A stretch of 64,000 nt of DNA, from NCBI GenBank assembly GCA_040396955.1, contig JBBAWX010000004.1:124001-188000 (forward strand), given 5' to 3'. Positions 7,369-15,847 of the stretch are shown one piece after another. Under the pieces are notes generated by a model. The model made no database searches. It worked only from the letters and a program-made list of their open reading frames with translations, and had not been told where the DNA came from. A program made the translations under genes and the position numbers. This stretch comes from UBA965 sp040396955. GTDB taxonomy: Bacteria; Chloroflexota; Chloroflexia; Chloroflexales; Roseiflexaceae. Numbering within the stretch: position 1 is the first letter of the stretch; the number at the start of each line of letters is the position of its first letter.

Positions 7369-8532
7369 TCAAGATTTGGGAGTCAACGATGAACGTGCCA
7401 AAGCGAACAGACCAACACAACTACACACGGCGGCGGTGGTGGCAATGAGGTACATGCCCCCCGTCGTGTAGAGCCACGCACTGCCGAGTGACGAAAAAAT
7501 GCGCCCCACACCCACCGCAGCCGACATCAACGACATGATGGTGGCCCGTGCATGGGGCATGGCCTCAGAAATCAACGGGAAACTGGCGACAATCGCATAT
7601 TCGATGACCAGATAAAACAAGAAAATCGCCAGCATCAAGAGCCACCAGTTGCTCGTGAATGCCATCATGATGAGCAAGACACTGGTCACCACAAAGCCGA
7701 TCATCACCGAGCGTCGCTTGCCAATTTGATCAGAAAATGCCACCACAGCACTTGATCCAAGCAGCTCGGCAATGCCGATACCCACGAACAACGTGCCCAA
7801 CATGGATTCATCGGCGGCAATACTATCGGCCAGCCACTGACTTTGGGTCACAAAAAAGAGGTCGTTGCCACCAAACGTCAAAAATGGGAAGAGGAGCAAC
7901 AACCAGACAGCGGGTTGTCTGATGATGGCGGTGAGTGGTACGGGTTCGCTTTCGGTGTCGTGATGCGCTGGTGAAGCGGGCAAGCGACTCAAAATCACCA
8001 TGCTGAGGATCCCAATTCCGACCAGGATGAGGTAGGCGCTGCGAATGCTGGACTGCTGGTCGATCAGGTACATGAGGGGGGCGACGCCAATGATCGCCGA
8101 AATGGCCCAGGCAATTTCGAATATGCCTAAAATCCGCCCCCGTTGTTGATAGGCACTGCGGGCACTGAGGTAGCTTTGCCCAGAGGGGAGGTACAGCGCG
8201 GTGCCTAGACCGATGAGCAGGTATCCGCCTTGGAATACCGTAAACGAAGCCGTAGTGCCACACAACAGGCCACCGACGACAAACAGCAGCAACCCCAGCA
8301 ACATCATACTTTTTTCGCCATATCGATCAGCGAGTCGCCCCCCCACGGGCGAAATCAGCGATGCTGCAGTCTGAATGGCGACAAGTGTCGCCACGGTCTG
8401 CAAGGTAATATCGAAGGTGTCACCCAAAAACGGAATGAGTGGATATACGATGCGAAATGCCGTGGTCGAGGCCAGTCTGCCACCAGTAATGACGGCAATT
8501 TCGAGGGGACGTAATGTGGTCGTCGTAGACAC
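7369..8532 (-). CDS. Major facilitator superfamily transporter
   Basis: A 387-residue integral membrane protein with about 12 hydrophobic segments. The loop after helix 2 has GGRLADRYGEKSMM, the MFS motif-A type sequence, and a second copy SDQIGKRRSVM appears after the midpoint, showing the two-repeat structure. GTG 8532 is chosen because AAGGAG precedes it by five bases; the upstream ATG at 8565 lacks a binding site. The gene starts just beyond the stop of the DinB-like gene (8546), with its ribosome-binding site overlapping that end, so the two are co-transcribed. The drug/sugar exporter style is common; no substrate can be assigned. Confidence 0.85.
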   Translation of the reverse strand: MSTTTTLRPLEIAVITGGRLASTTAFRIVYPLIPFLGDTFDITLQTVATLVAIQTAASLISPVGGRLADRYGEKSMMLLGLLLFVVGGLLCGTTASFTVFQGGYLLIGLGTALYLPSGQSYLSARSAYQQRGRILGIFEIAWAISAIIGVAPLMYLIDQQSSIRSAYLILVGIGILSMVILSRLPASPAHHDTESEPVPLTAIIRQPAVWLLLLFPFLTFGGNDLFFVTQSQWLADSIAADESMLGTLFVGIGIAELLGSSAVVAFSDQIGKRRSVMIGFVVTSVLLIMMAFTSNWWLLMLAIFLFYLVIEYAIVASFPLISEAMPHARATIMSLMSAAVGVGRIFSSLGSAWLYTTGGMYLIATTAAVCSCVGLFALARSSLTPKS

Positions 8533-8545
8533 GAGGGCTCCTTGT

Positions 8546-9046
8546 TTATGCGGTGAGCGAATCAAGACGATGGCGTATGTCGTGGCAGTGTTCTTGTTCG
8601 TGCTCGATCATGGCCGCCACAAAGCGTAGGATTGGCAGCTCGGCGTCCCATGGGCAGCGCATGTCGCGCGCTAGGGCCGCATCATCGAGGGTGTGAAGCG
8701 CATCGAGGAAATCGGTGCGGCATGAATGTGCGTATGCGAGCATGCGATCGGCTGGCCAATCATGCATGGTCGTGTAGGCGACGTGATTGATGTGGTCAAT
8801 GCGTGCTTCGCTGAAATCTGGTGTGTGGTACGCCTGACCACGTGCATGTGCATGGAGTGAGCGTGTGCCCTCGTCTTCCCAAAACGCAATATGACATACT
8901 ACATCGCCGATGTGCCACACCGGTGAAGTGACATAGATGGGGGTGGTGATGGCGTGTGTCTGGATGTACTGCAAGAGGGTGTGCCGTGATTGCTGGAGTT
9001 GAACGATAGCATCAGCAATGGTCTGCATGGTAGGGTGCAACTCCAT
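8546..9046 (-). CDS. DinB-like (four-helix bundle, metal-dependent) protein
   Basis: A helical protein of about 166 residues with the pattern of DinB/DUF664-type proteins. These use a His triad to bind a metal and often act as thiol-dependent transferases or hydrolases. The first helix holds QTIADAIVQLQQSR. The motif HIGDVVCHIAFWE supplies two histidines and the C-terminal MIEHEQEHCHDI several more. The start is uncertain: ATG 9046 gives the natural helical N-terminus, ATG 9028 has GGAG twelve bases upstream, and longer starts up to 9190 would run into the divergent gene. It is divergent from a 51-residue membrane protein. The substrate is unknown. Confidence 0.72.
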   Translation of the reverse strand: MELHPTMQTIADAIVQLQQSRHTLLQYIQTHAITTPIYVTSPVWHIGDVVCHIAFWEDEGTRSLHAHARGQAYHTPDFSEARIDHINHVAYTTMHDWPADRMLAYAHSCRTDFLDALHTLDDAALARDMRCPWDAELPILRFVAAMIEHEQEHCHDIRHRLDSLTA

Positions 9047-9107
9047 ACTATAAAACATCGTAACATACGGTATTATACACATGTCACATGCAACATGGAG
9101 GCATACT

Positions 9108-9263
9108 ATGGATGTCAATATGCTCGTTAGCAATGTCGTGACCATTGCGGTTGCCATTGCCGTTTTATGGGTGGTTTGGAAGGTCATCACTGGCGTGTTG
9201 AAGTTTGTGATTAGTATTGCTGTGGTCGCATTCGTACTCTATCTCATCATGGGTGCATTGTGA
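9108..9263 (+). CDS. Small single/two-pass membrane protein of unknown function
   Basis: A 51-residue, almost wholly hydrophobic protein (residues 5-24 and 27-50, with K22 and K29 in between), so one long or two short transmembrane helices. The start at 9108 is well supported by GGAGG six bases upstream; a longer reading from 9081 lacks a site. The last two bases of its stop codon are shared with the next start (GTG 9260 inside TTGTGA), so it is translationally coupled to the HipA-like kinase. No family is recognised. Its place suggests a membrane partner of the kinase, but this is inference. Confidence 0.65.
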   Translation: MDVNMLVSNVVTIAVAIAVLWVVWKVITGVLKFVISIAVVAFVLYLIMGAL

Positions 9264-10054
9264 CCCATTCACATTTGCGGACAGTGAAGGCGACCCGCTA
9301 CGTACAACCGTTACGCGAAGGCGGTTCATTGCCAGGTCTTGTTGAGGCCGACGATGAGGGCATGTACGTGGTGAAGTTTCGTGGGGCTGGGCAAGGGAGC
9401 GGCGCCCTGGTTGCGGAGCTGATTGTTGGTGAGCTTGCACGGCGGGGTGGTTTACCGGTGCCAGAGCTGGTCTTCATAGACGTCGATCCCACCTTGGGGC
9501 GTTCTGATCCAGATGGAGAAGTGCAAGCCCTGATTCAAGCGAGTGGTGGGATAAACGTAGGGTATGATTTTTTGCCGGGTGCGCTCCCCTTTGATGGTGC
9601 GCTGATTGCCGACGTCGACCCATATCTTGCATCTCAGGTGGTGTGGCTCGACGCTTTTGTGACCAACATTGATCGTACGGCGCGCAACACCAATTTATTG
9701 TTGTGGCATCGTCGGCTTCATCTTATCGACCATGGTGCCGCGCTCTATGTGATGCACGCGTGGGAGGGCTATGAAGCGCGCGTGTTGACGCCATTTAGTC
9801 CTATCCGCGATCATGTATTGTTGCCCATGGCCACACATATGACGGCCGTCGATGGACAGTGGCGTACGTGCATCAGTCCTGCTGATCTCACCGATATTTT
9901 AGAAATCGTGCCAGAGGCCTGGTGGCCGTTGGGGCGCCGTTGGCAAAGCCCTGCTGACGCCAAACAGGCCATGTGGCATTTTTTGAGCGCTCGTTTGGAT
10001 GCATCTCATGTATTTGTGGCAGAAGTGGAGCGGGCCCGTGCGACACTCGTATGA
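9260..10054 (+). CDS. HipA-like kinase-fold protein
   Basis: A 264-residue protein resembling the stand-alone HipA-like kinases. Visible kinase features are YVVKFRGAGQG with Lys39 (ATP-binding position), FVTNIDRTARNTNLLL (Asp138 in the catalytic position, Asn143/Asn145) and LHLIDHGAALY (Asp157, metal-binding). The catalytic set therefore looks intact. The canonical HipA toxin is about 440 residues and pairs with HipB; no HipB-like HTH gene is adjacent. Instead a DUF3037 gene overlaps its 3' end by 17 bases, a known pairing. The target is unknown; a role as a classical toxin is not shown. GTG start, coupled to the upstream membrane protein. Confidence 0.75.
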   Translation: MTHSHLRTVKATRYVQPLREGGSLPGLVEADDEGMYVVKFRGAGQGSGALVAELIVGELARRGGLPVPELVFIDVDPTLGRSDPDGEVQALIQASGGINVGYDFLPGALPFDGALIADVDPYLASQVVWLDAFVTNIDRTARNTNLLLWHRRLHLIDHGAALYVMHAWEGYEARVLTPFSPIRDHVLLPMATHMTAVDGQWRTCISPADLTDILEIVPEAWWPLGRRWQSPADAKQAMWHFLSARLDASHVFVAEVERARATLV

Positions 10055-10415
10055 TTATGCGCTCATTCGGGTGGCGCCCCGCCTAGAGCGTGGTGAATGC
10101 ATCAATGTGGGCGTCGTCTTGTATTGTCGCACCAAACGATTTTTGGCGGCACCTATTCATTGTGCTGTTGAGCGCCTGCAGATGCTTGATCCGCAGTGCG
10201 ACCTGCCCAGCATTGTGGCACAACTCGATTTATTTAGGCGGGTGGCAGCTGGCGATACCACGGCCGGGCCGATTGCGCGTCTGCCACAAGCAGAGCGCTA
10301 CCACTGGCTGGTAGCGCCCCGCAGTACGATTATTTTTACGAGCCCAGCTCATTGTGGACTCTGCCAAGATCCGGCTCATGAGGTCGAACGTCTCCTGCAC
10401 AAGCTGGTCTATTAG
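10038..10415 (+). CDS. DUF3037 domain protein
   Basis: A 125-residue protein beginning RHSYDYALIRVAPRLERGE, followed by INVGVVLYC, the typical DUF3037 start. Function unknown. GTG 10038 is chosen because GGAG lies seven bases upstream and family members start here; an upstream ATG at 9999 would lengthen the overlap without a binding site. It overlaps the HipA-like gene by 17 bases. This HipA-like/DUF3037 pair recurs in bacteria (family knowledge), which suggests that the two proteins work together. It is convergent with the aminotransferase, 24 bases away. Confidence 0.8.
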   Translation: MRHSYDYALIRVAPRLERGECINVGVVLYCRTKRFLAAPIHCAVERLQMLDPQCDLPSIVAQLDLFRRVAAGDTTAGPIARLPQAERYHWLVAPRSTIIFTSPAHCGLCQDPAHEVERLLHKLVY

Positions 10416-10439
10416 GTATCGGTAACAACGACTCTCTGC

Positions 10440-11693
10440 CTATGCCATGGCCTGTGCCACTTTGCGGAGCGCATCGGGGTGTCGTTGTAGCTTGAGGAGG
10501 GCTTCGATGGCATCATCGACGCCCTTTTTGCCGGCGCGGAAGATGCCCTCGTCGAGATACACCTGCTCTGTGAAGGCGGCTCGTTCGGCGACAGGGAACG
10601 ACCATTTTTTGGGATTGAGTTGTTCGGCGTAGTGCACCGCCACTGGTAAGCGGGAGAGATGCGGCTGGAAGAGCGTGTAGTTGCTCATTGCCTCATAGCC
10701 GACCCAGCATCCAATCCCCTCGGCGTCGAGTGCTTCACAGATGGCCGCATTGGTGACTCCGCCGAAGGCCTCCGGATCAATGGCGATGATGAACCGATAA
10801 AACGACAAACGCGTGATGCGACTGTCAAGATGCATGGCGCGTACGCCAGGCACCTGTTCTAGGCATTCCATGAAGTACTGTGCGTTGATAGCACGCTCAT
10901 CCATTTGGGCCGTGAATTTTTTCATCTGTGAGGTAAGGAGTGCGGCATGGAGTTCGCCGAGGCGGTAGTTACATCCAAACGTGTACTCTTTCCCTGCGGG
11001 ATCTTTGGGGCGGCCACAGTCGATGATGGAGTGGGCCCGTTGTGCGAGTTTTTCGTCGTTGGTGAGGAGGGTGCCGCCTTCACCAGCGGTGAGGATTTTT
11101 GAGCTTTGATGGCTAAATGACCCAAACGCTCCGAGACATCCTACCCCCTGATTGCGCCAGCGCTTGCCGTGACTGTGGGCACAGTCTTCGATGACGTGCA
11201 GGTTGTACTTGGCGGCAATGGCGTTGATGGCGTCCATGTCGCAGACAATTTGGCCGGTGTGCACTGGAATGATGGCGCGAGTGCGCGGGGTAATCGCGGC
11301 TTCTACGGCTTCGGCATCAATGCCCCAGCTCCGGGGCTCGACGTCGACGACCACGGGGAGTGCTCCTGCTGCCATTGGTGCATAGGCGGTGGCGGCAAAC
11401 GTGAGTGCGGGCACGATGACTTCATCACCCCAGCCCACCCCTAGGGCCTTGAGGGCGACTTCCATGGTGATGGTGCCGTTGGCCATCAAAATGCCGTGTT
11501 CGGCCCCTTGGAAGGCGGCAAATTCTTGACAGAAGGCGTGGTTGAATGGGCCGGGTTCGGGGTAGCCACCCCATTGGTCACTCCGAAGTGCTGAGAGCAC
11601 CGCAGCTTCGTCGTCGCTGTCACAGACTGGCCAGTGTGGGTATTCTTGAGACCGTACTGGTGTGCCGCCAGCAATGGCAAGTGAATCTGACAT
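10440..11693 (-). CDS. DegT/DnrJ/EryC1/StrS family PLP-dependent aminotransferase
   Basis: A 417-residue fold-type I aminotransferase acting on sugar or cyclitol ketones, a family used for amino-sugars in surface glycans and antibiotics. Motifs: QWGGYPEPGP near the N-terminus, NGTITMEVAL (phosphate contact), EVIVPALTF, VIEDCAHSHG (Asp of the cofactor site) and the Schiff-base Lys in SHQSSKILTAGEGG. GCNYRLGELHAAL follows. AAAGGAG precedes the ATG. It stands alone, with no sugar nucleotide genes beside it (rfbB is 19 kb away), so the product is unclear. The resemblance is towards scyllo-inosose/AHBA-type members, which is a weak inference. Confidence 0.88.
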   Translation of the reverse strand: MSDSLAIAGGTPVRSQEYPHWPVCDSDDEAAVLSALRSDQWGGYPEPGPFNHAFCQEFAAFQGAEHGILMANGTITMEVALKALGVGWGDEVIVPALTFAATAYAPMAAGALPVVVDVEPRSWGIDAEAVEAAITPRTRAIIPVHTGQIVCDMDAINAIAAKYNLHVIEDCAHSHGKRWRNQGVGCLGAFGSFSHQSSKILTAGEGGTLLTNDEKLAQRAHSIIDCGRPKDPAGKEYTFGCNYRLGELHAALLTSQMKKFTAQMDERAINAQYFMECLEQVPGVRAMHLDSRITRLSFYRFIIAIDPEAFGGVTNAAICEALDAEGIGCWVGYEAMSNYTLFQPHLSRLPVAVHYAEQLNPKKWSFPVAERAAFTEQVYLDEGIFRAGKKGVDDAIEALLKLQRHPDALRKVAQAMA

Positions 11694-11785
11694 CGTTGTC
11701 TCCTTTCAAGCGTCAGCCAAGCATAGAAATGACGAGGTGAGTCCTGCCATGAGAAGGAAAAGATGCACGCATGCGCGGGGGGTAT

Positions 11786-13564
11786 TTATGGGCCCTGGCG
11801 AACTCCAATGTTGATGATGGTGCCGAGAGGCACCAAGACCCCTTCAGCGGGATCGGAGCTAGCGACAGCACCGGGTGCAACGCGATCGCAGAGGTCGCCC
11901 AGCTTGGTGCAGTCTTGATAATCTGTTGCGCCATAGGTGAGCCCGGCGCTAGTGATGCGGTCGATGGCTTCAGCCTCGCTTGCGCCGACAAGCACAGGCA
12001 CGACGGCGTTTTGGCCAATGCTCACGTAGACCCGCACCGGGTCGGTGTTGGAGATGTTGCTCCCGACCATCGGATCGGTACGAATCACACTCCCCGTGAT
12101 TACACTGTCACTCGATTCGTTGACAAAGGTAATCTGCAAGCCGAGTGATTCGAGGGTGTTTTTCGCATCGCGCACGTTTTGACCGATTACGGTATCAGGG
12201 ATAGTCAGTCCATCCTCGCCAAGACTCACAACGTAGACCAGCGTGTTATCGGTGCTGTCATGTACTCCAGGAGCAGGCCGCTGCTCGATGACCAGGCCAC
12301 GAGCAACGGAGTCCGAGTATTGCGCAGGAGCAGCGACAGCGTTGAAGCCAGCTTGTGCGACCAAAACAAGGGTATTGGCTTCAGTTTGCCCACGCACATC
12401 GGGCACGGTCCGTACCACTGCGGTCGGCGCGGTGATTTCGTTCGTATGAATTGTCGCCACGCGCTCGGCTGCTTCGGTACGGAGTGGTGCCATACCACTT
12501 GGCCCCTGTTGGATGAGTGTGTTGAACGGGCCCATGAAGAGCACATAAACGACCGCCATGGCCAGCGTCAACAGTAGCATCAACAGCAAAAATCCACCAA
12601 ATTCGCGCCCAGCCCGTGAAGGAAGCGGCGAAGTAATGGTTGAACGCTTGGGCGGGAGATTGCGAATGCTCCCCGAAATCGACGTGCTACTACGGGCATT
12701 ATTGCCCGGTTTGCGTCGTGGCTGGAGTGGTGCCGTATCACGCACTTCGGATTCTTCTTGGGCACGGAGCAAGCGCGCAAACTCTTTGGCGGTCTGCGGA
12801 CGGTCGGCCGGATTTTTGGCGAGGGCACGCATGACAAGTTGCTCGAGTGCCGGTGACACATTGGGGTTGTGCCGCCGAATCGGTGGTGGCTTTGAGCTCA
12901 CATGTTGGATGGCAACTGCTACCGCATTATCGCCAGTGAACGGCAACTGGCCGGTCAACGATTCATAAATGGTGACACCAAGCGCATAAATGTCCGATTG
13001 AGCGGTCGCCGATTGCCCACGAGCTTGTTCGGGTGAAATATAATCGGCGGTGCCAAATGTGACGCCGGTCTCGGTTTGGGCGGTTGACAGACCACTTTTG
13101 GCGATGCCGAAATCGGTAATTTTGGCAGTGCTATCATGCGTAACCATGATGTTTTGTGGTTTGACGTCACGATGTACCATGCCGAGTTGATGGGCTGCGT
13201 CAAGACCCTCTGCAATGGCGCTCCCAATCTGGAGCACCTGTTGCACCGGCAATTGTTTGTAGCGCAAAATGAGACTTTTGAGGTCACTTCCGTCCACAAA
13301 TTCCATCACGATGTAATGAAAACGGTCTTCACGGCCGACATCGTAGATGTCCACGATGCTGGGGTGGCGCAAGTTGGCTGCCACTTGGGCCTCGTGATTA
13401 AAGCGTTGTAGAAAGTTCGAATCGGTGGCATGGTGCGCATGTAGTACTTTGATGGCTACCACTCGATTGAGGCGAATATCACGCCCACGATAGACGGCTG
13501 CCATGCCGCCATCGCCGATTTTTTCTTCTATTTCGTAGCGCTGGTTCAAAATCTTTGGTTGCAT
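11786..13564 (-). CDS. PASTA-domain serine/threonine protein kinase (PknB-like)
   Basis: A eukaryotic-type kinase of 592 residues. The cytoplasmic kinase domain spans 10-268: GDGGMAAVYRG glycine loop, VAIK (Lys39), HRDVKPQN (Asp133), DFG (151-153), GTADYISPEQ. A linker rich in Pro/Ser/Arg follows, then one transmembrane helix (323-345). Three extracellular PASTA repeats lie at about 386-450, 453-516 and 519-589. PASTA domains bind peptidoglycan fragments or lipid II, so it probably senses cell-wall state and adjusts growth or division. The usual neighbours (phosphatase PstP, FtsW, PBP) are absent here. It lies 12 bases after the YprB-like nuclease gene and is probably in its operon. Confidence 0.94.
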   Translation of the reverse strand: MQPKILNQRYEIEEKIGDGGMAAVYRGRDIRLNRVVAIKVLHAHHATDSNFLQRFNHEAQVAANLRHPSIVDIYDVGREDRFHYIVMEFVDGSDLKSLILRYKQLPVQQVLQIGSAIAEGLDAAHQLGMVHRDVKPQNIMVTHDSTAKITDFGIAKSGLSTAQTETGVTFGTADYISPEQARGQSATAQSDIYALGVTIYESLTGQLPFTGDNAVAVAIQHVSSKPPPIRRHNPNVSPALEQLVMRALAKNPADRPQTAKEFARLLRAQEESEVRDTAPLQPRRKPGNNARSSTSISGSIRNLPPKRSTITSPLPSRAGREFGGFLLLMLLLTLAMAVVYVLFMGPFNTLIQQGPSGMAPLRTEAAERVATIHTNEITAPTAVVRTVPDVRGQTEANTLVLVAQAGFNAVAAPAQYSDSVARGLVIEQRPAPGVHDSTDNTLVYVVSLGEDGLTIPDTVIGQNVRDAKNTLESLGLQITFVNESSDSVITGSVIRTDPMVGSNISNTDPVRVYVSIGQNAVVPVLVGASEAEAIDRITSAGLTYGATDYQDCTKLGDLCDRVAPGAVASSDPAEGVLVPLGTIINIGVRQGP

Positions 13565-13576
13565 AGGTTATGGTGC

Positions 13577-14083
13577 TCATTCGAAGCGACGATGGGTCGT
13601 GGGATTCTCGGCCACCGTTGCAGTTATTCCCAACACGGCTTCAAGTTTGTACAAGTTGACGACGTCTTCACGGTTGTAGTGGAGCAACGTCTCAAGAGCC
13701 ACTCTATCACGATAGTACTCGTACCGGTGCCAGAGACGTGGTGCATCGGATCCGTGGATGCCCGCACTCTGCCGCTGGATGCCTACGAGCGCTTCAATAC
13801 GTTTCAGTCCACCACGGAGTCCACGTTTGCGGCAGATGTGCATCAAATCATCGTGAGCAAAATCCTGCTGGAGCTTGATGCGCAGGTGGGCATTGATACG
13901 CGGTAAATCAAAGCTGGCACCGTTGAATGTGACAATCGCCTCAACTCCTTCGAGTGCCTGGTAAATGGCGACATCGCTGATGCCTCCATCGATGAGCTGG
14001 GTCGTGCCGCTGTCGTGGCGGTAGATTCCAATCACACTAATCCGGGCATCGTGGGTCGTCTCGATGTCCAAGTAGGCACGCAT
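13577..14083 (-). CDS. YprB-like RNase H-fold exonuclease
   Basis: A 168-residue stand-alone RNase H-like (DEDD-type) nuclease of the YprB family. Motifs: YLDIETT (Asp and Glu of motif I), ALEGVEAIVTFNGASFDLP (motif II Asp in NGxxFD), HDDLMHICR, and LLHYNREDVVNLYKL (motif III). All four acidic positions seem present. ATG 14083 is chosen for the GGGGGAG five bases upstream; the ORF opens earlier at 14131. The substrate is unknown; 3'-5' DNA or RNA trimming is inferred from the fold. Its downstream neighbour in the same direction is the PASTA kinase. Confidence 0.82.
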   Translation of the reverse strand: MRAYLDIETTHDARISVIGIYRHDSGTTQLIDGGISDVAIYQALEGVEAIVTFNGASFDLPRINAHLRIKLQQDFAHDDLMHICRKRGLRGGLKRIEALVGIQRQSAGIHGSDAPRLWHRYEYYRDRVALETLLHYNREDVVNLYKLEAVLGITATVAENPTTHRRFE

Positions 14084-14187
14084 CGCAACTCCCCCACGCA
14101 TACATGTGTCGGACGTGTCAAACATTTGCAATCATTTGCAATTATGACATATGGTAGTGTGCATGTCAAAAAGGGCGCATGTGGCGG

Positions 14188-14196
14188 TGCTATAAT
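14188..14196 (+). promoter_or_regulatory. Extended -10 promoter element
   Basis: TGCTATAAT (14188-14196) is a perfect extended -10 (TGnTATAAT), 47 bases before the nucleoside hydrolase ATG. There is no good -35, as is usual for extended -10 promoters. Confidence 0.6.
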
Positions 14197-14242
14197 AGGC
14201 ACGCTGATGTCACGTAGGCAGAAACAAAGGATACACATCATC

Positions 14243-15274
14243 ATGTCAAACACGCTGATTCCTGTGCTCATCGATACCGATCCAGGGATTGATGATGCGT
14301 TGGCCATGCTGCTCGCAGTGGCATCGCCCGAAGTTGATTTGCGTGGGGTTACTGTGACTGGCGGGAATTGCCCCATGCTTGCTGGGTGGCACAACGCACG
14401 TGCGGTGCTGGACATGGCAGGTGCGGCCGATATCCCGGTATATGCTGGCACCGCATTGCCGTTGCTCCGCCCGCCCTTTACCGCCCCCGAAACCCACGGC
14501 GCGAGTGGGCTGGGTTATGCGACGTTGCCGGCATCGTCGGCGCCTCCAGCCTCACAACATGCCGTCGACGTCATCGTTGCTGAGGCCTTGGCCCATCCAG
14601 GAGCTCTGATGTTGGTGCCAGTGGCCCCGTTGACCAATATCGCCATGGCGGTACGAAAAACCCCAGACATGGTGCCTGCGGTGGCACGCACGATTATTAT
14701 GGGTGGGGCGGTCCGTGTCGATGGTAACACGACCTCGCTTGCGGAATTCAACTTTTTTGTTGACCCACATGCCGCTCACATTGTCATGCAGAGCGGGTTG
14801 CCGATTACGCTGGTGCCATGGGATATCACCAAAGATGTGATGCTGTATCAGCACCACATTGAGCGCCTGTTGCGAATTGACTCACCGGTGAGCCGATTCA
14901 TCGCCGAGGCGACTCGTTTTTACATGGAGTTCCATCAGGCGAGCTTTGGCGTGGCGGGTTGTGCTATCAACGACCCGGTTGCTCTCGCATTGGCGATATG
15001 GCCGGATCTTGCCACGACGACGGCAGTGCGGGTTGATGTTGAATACACCAGTGAGCTCACCATTGGCAAGAGCGTGCTCAGCTACGTCGGTGATCCATCA
15101 CATCCGCCCGCAGATACCGACATGACCGGATTCGCGGTCCAGCAATGGCCACCAACCTGGCGCCCACTAACGCGCCCAACCCCCAATGTTCAGCTGGTAA
15201 CTGCTTTTGATACGGAGCGCTTCATTGAGTTGTTTTTGACACGCATGGAGTCGTTGGCGCGCCGACGTAGCTAG
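14243..15274 (+). CDS. Inosine/uridine-preferring nucleoside hydrolase family protein (copy 1)
   Basis: Hydrolyses the N-glycosidic bond of nucleosides in salvage. The calcium-site signature is at the N-terminus: VLIDTDPGIDDALAML (DxDxxxDD). Later come PVAPLTNIAM, IIMGGAV, NTTSLAEFNFFVDPHAA and NDPVALALAIWPD (fourth Ca ligand Asp). At 343 residues it has the usual length plus a short C-terminal extension. ATG 14243 was chosen from AAGG upstream and the family's normal start; the frame is open much further upstream. A second member lies at 57530-58468; the two are clearly diverged and not a recent duplication. The sugar-base preference is not predictable. Confidence 0.92.
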   Translation: MSNTLIPVLIDTDPGIDDALAMLLAVASPEVDLRGVTVTGGNCPMLAGWHNARAVLDMAGAADIPVYAGTALPLLRPPFTAPETHGASGLGYATLPASSAPPASQHAVDVIVAEALAHPGALMLVPVAPLTNIAMAVRKTPDMVPAVARTIIMGGAVRVDGNTTSLAEFNFFVDPHAAHIVMQSGLPITLVPWDITKDVMLYQHHIERLLRIDSPVSRFIAEATRFYMEFHQASFGVAGCAINDPVALALAIWPDLATTTAVRVDVEYTSELTIGKSVLSYVGDPSHPPADTDMTGFAVQQWPPTWRPLTRPTPNVQLVTAFDTERFIELFLTRMESLARRRS

Positions 15275-15353
15275 CATGTACGCAACTCTATGCATAGGGT
15301 GTGCGTCATACTCTGAGTAGTGATGTATGTGTGGGGAAGCAGGGAGGTTTTAT

Positions 15354-15788
15354 ATGGATAGCAAACGGGTAACACGTAGTCGTACCGATCGACTCATTAG
15401 TGGTGTGTGTGGCGGTATTGCGCGTTATTTCGGGTTTGATTCGGTGATTGTACGGGGCATCTTCGTGGTGGTTGCGCTCATCAATCCGGGCATTGCCGCC
15501 ATCGCCTATTTGGTGGCAGTCTTTTTGCTCCCCGAAGAGGCCGAAGTAGGTGCGGCCAACCAACCACATGTTGGCTGGCGATTTGACCCGTGGACGGGGG
15601 AGTCGCTCCACGCCCATCCGACCGCTCCCGACTCTGGTGCCTCACAAATGGTGCCCGTTGCCACTGCGCCTGAATCTGCGCCGCCTGCGGCGTGGGCCGA
15701 TGCGGGCGAGCCAACCACGACCGCCGAGGATGAGGCCCCCAAGCCACGACGAAGCCGCAAAAAGAGCGATGACAACGCCTCCTCGTGA
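15354..15788 (+). CDS. PspC-domain membrane protein
   Basis: The 144-residue protein has an N-terminal PspC domain: RTDRLISGVCGGIARYFG followed by a long hydrophobic helix (about residues 30-60) ending in FLLPEE. PspC proteins take part in envelope-stress responses. The C-terminal half (about residues 75-144) is low-complexity Ala/Pro/Glu ending in a basic PRRSRKKSDD tail. The start at 15354 follows GGGAGG by six bases. No pspA or other stress partner is next to it. The transcript ends at the perfect palindrome at 15815-15844. Confidence 0.88.
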   Translation: MDSKRVTRSRTDRLISGVCGGIARYFGFDSVIVRGIFVVVALINPGIAAIAYLVAVFLLPEEAEVGAANQPHVGWRFDPWTGESLHAHPTAPDSGASQMVPVATAPESAPPAAWADAGEPTTTAEDEAPKPRRSRKKSDDNASS

Positions 15789-15814
15789 GCGCTCACCGAC
15801 AACGAGTCTCCCTC

Positions 15815-15844
15815 CTCCCTCGCAGTACATGTACTGCGAGGGAG
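15815..15844. terminator. Bidirectional terminator palindrome
   Basis: CTCCCTCGCAGTACA (15815-15829) is followed directly by its exact reverse complement (15830-15844), a 30-base perfect palindrome. It lies between the convergent PspC (stop 15788) and formylglycine-enzyme-like genes (stop 15848). A short T-rich run (TGTTTA) follows on the plus strand. Confidence 0.75.
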
Positions 15845-15847
15845 TGT

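Noticed and set aside
9260..10054. Calling the HipA-like gene a HipA toxin of a HipAB system
   Set aside because: The protein is much shorter than HipA, lacks a HipB-type antitoxin gene beside it, and is paired with DUF3037.
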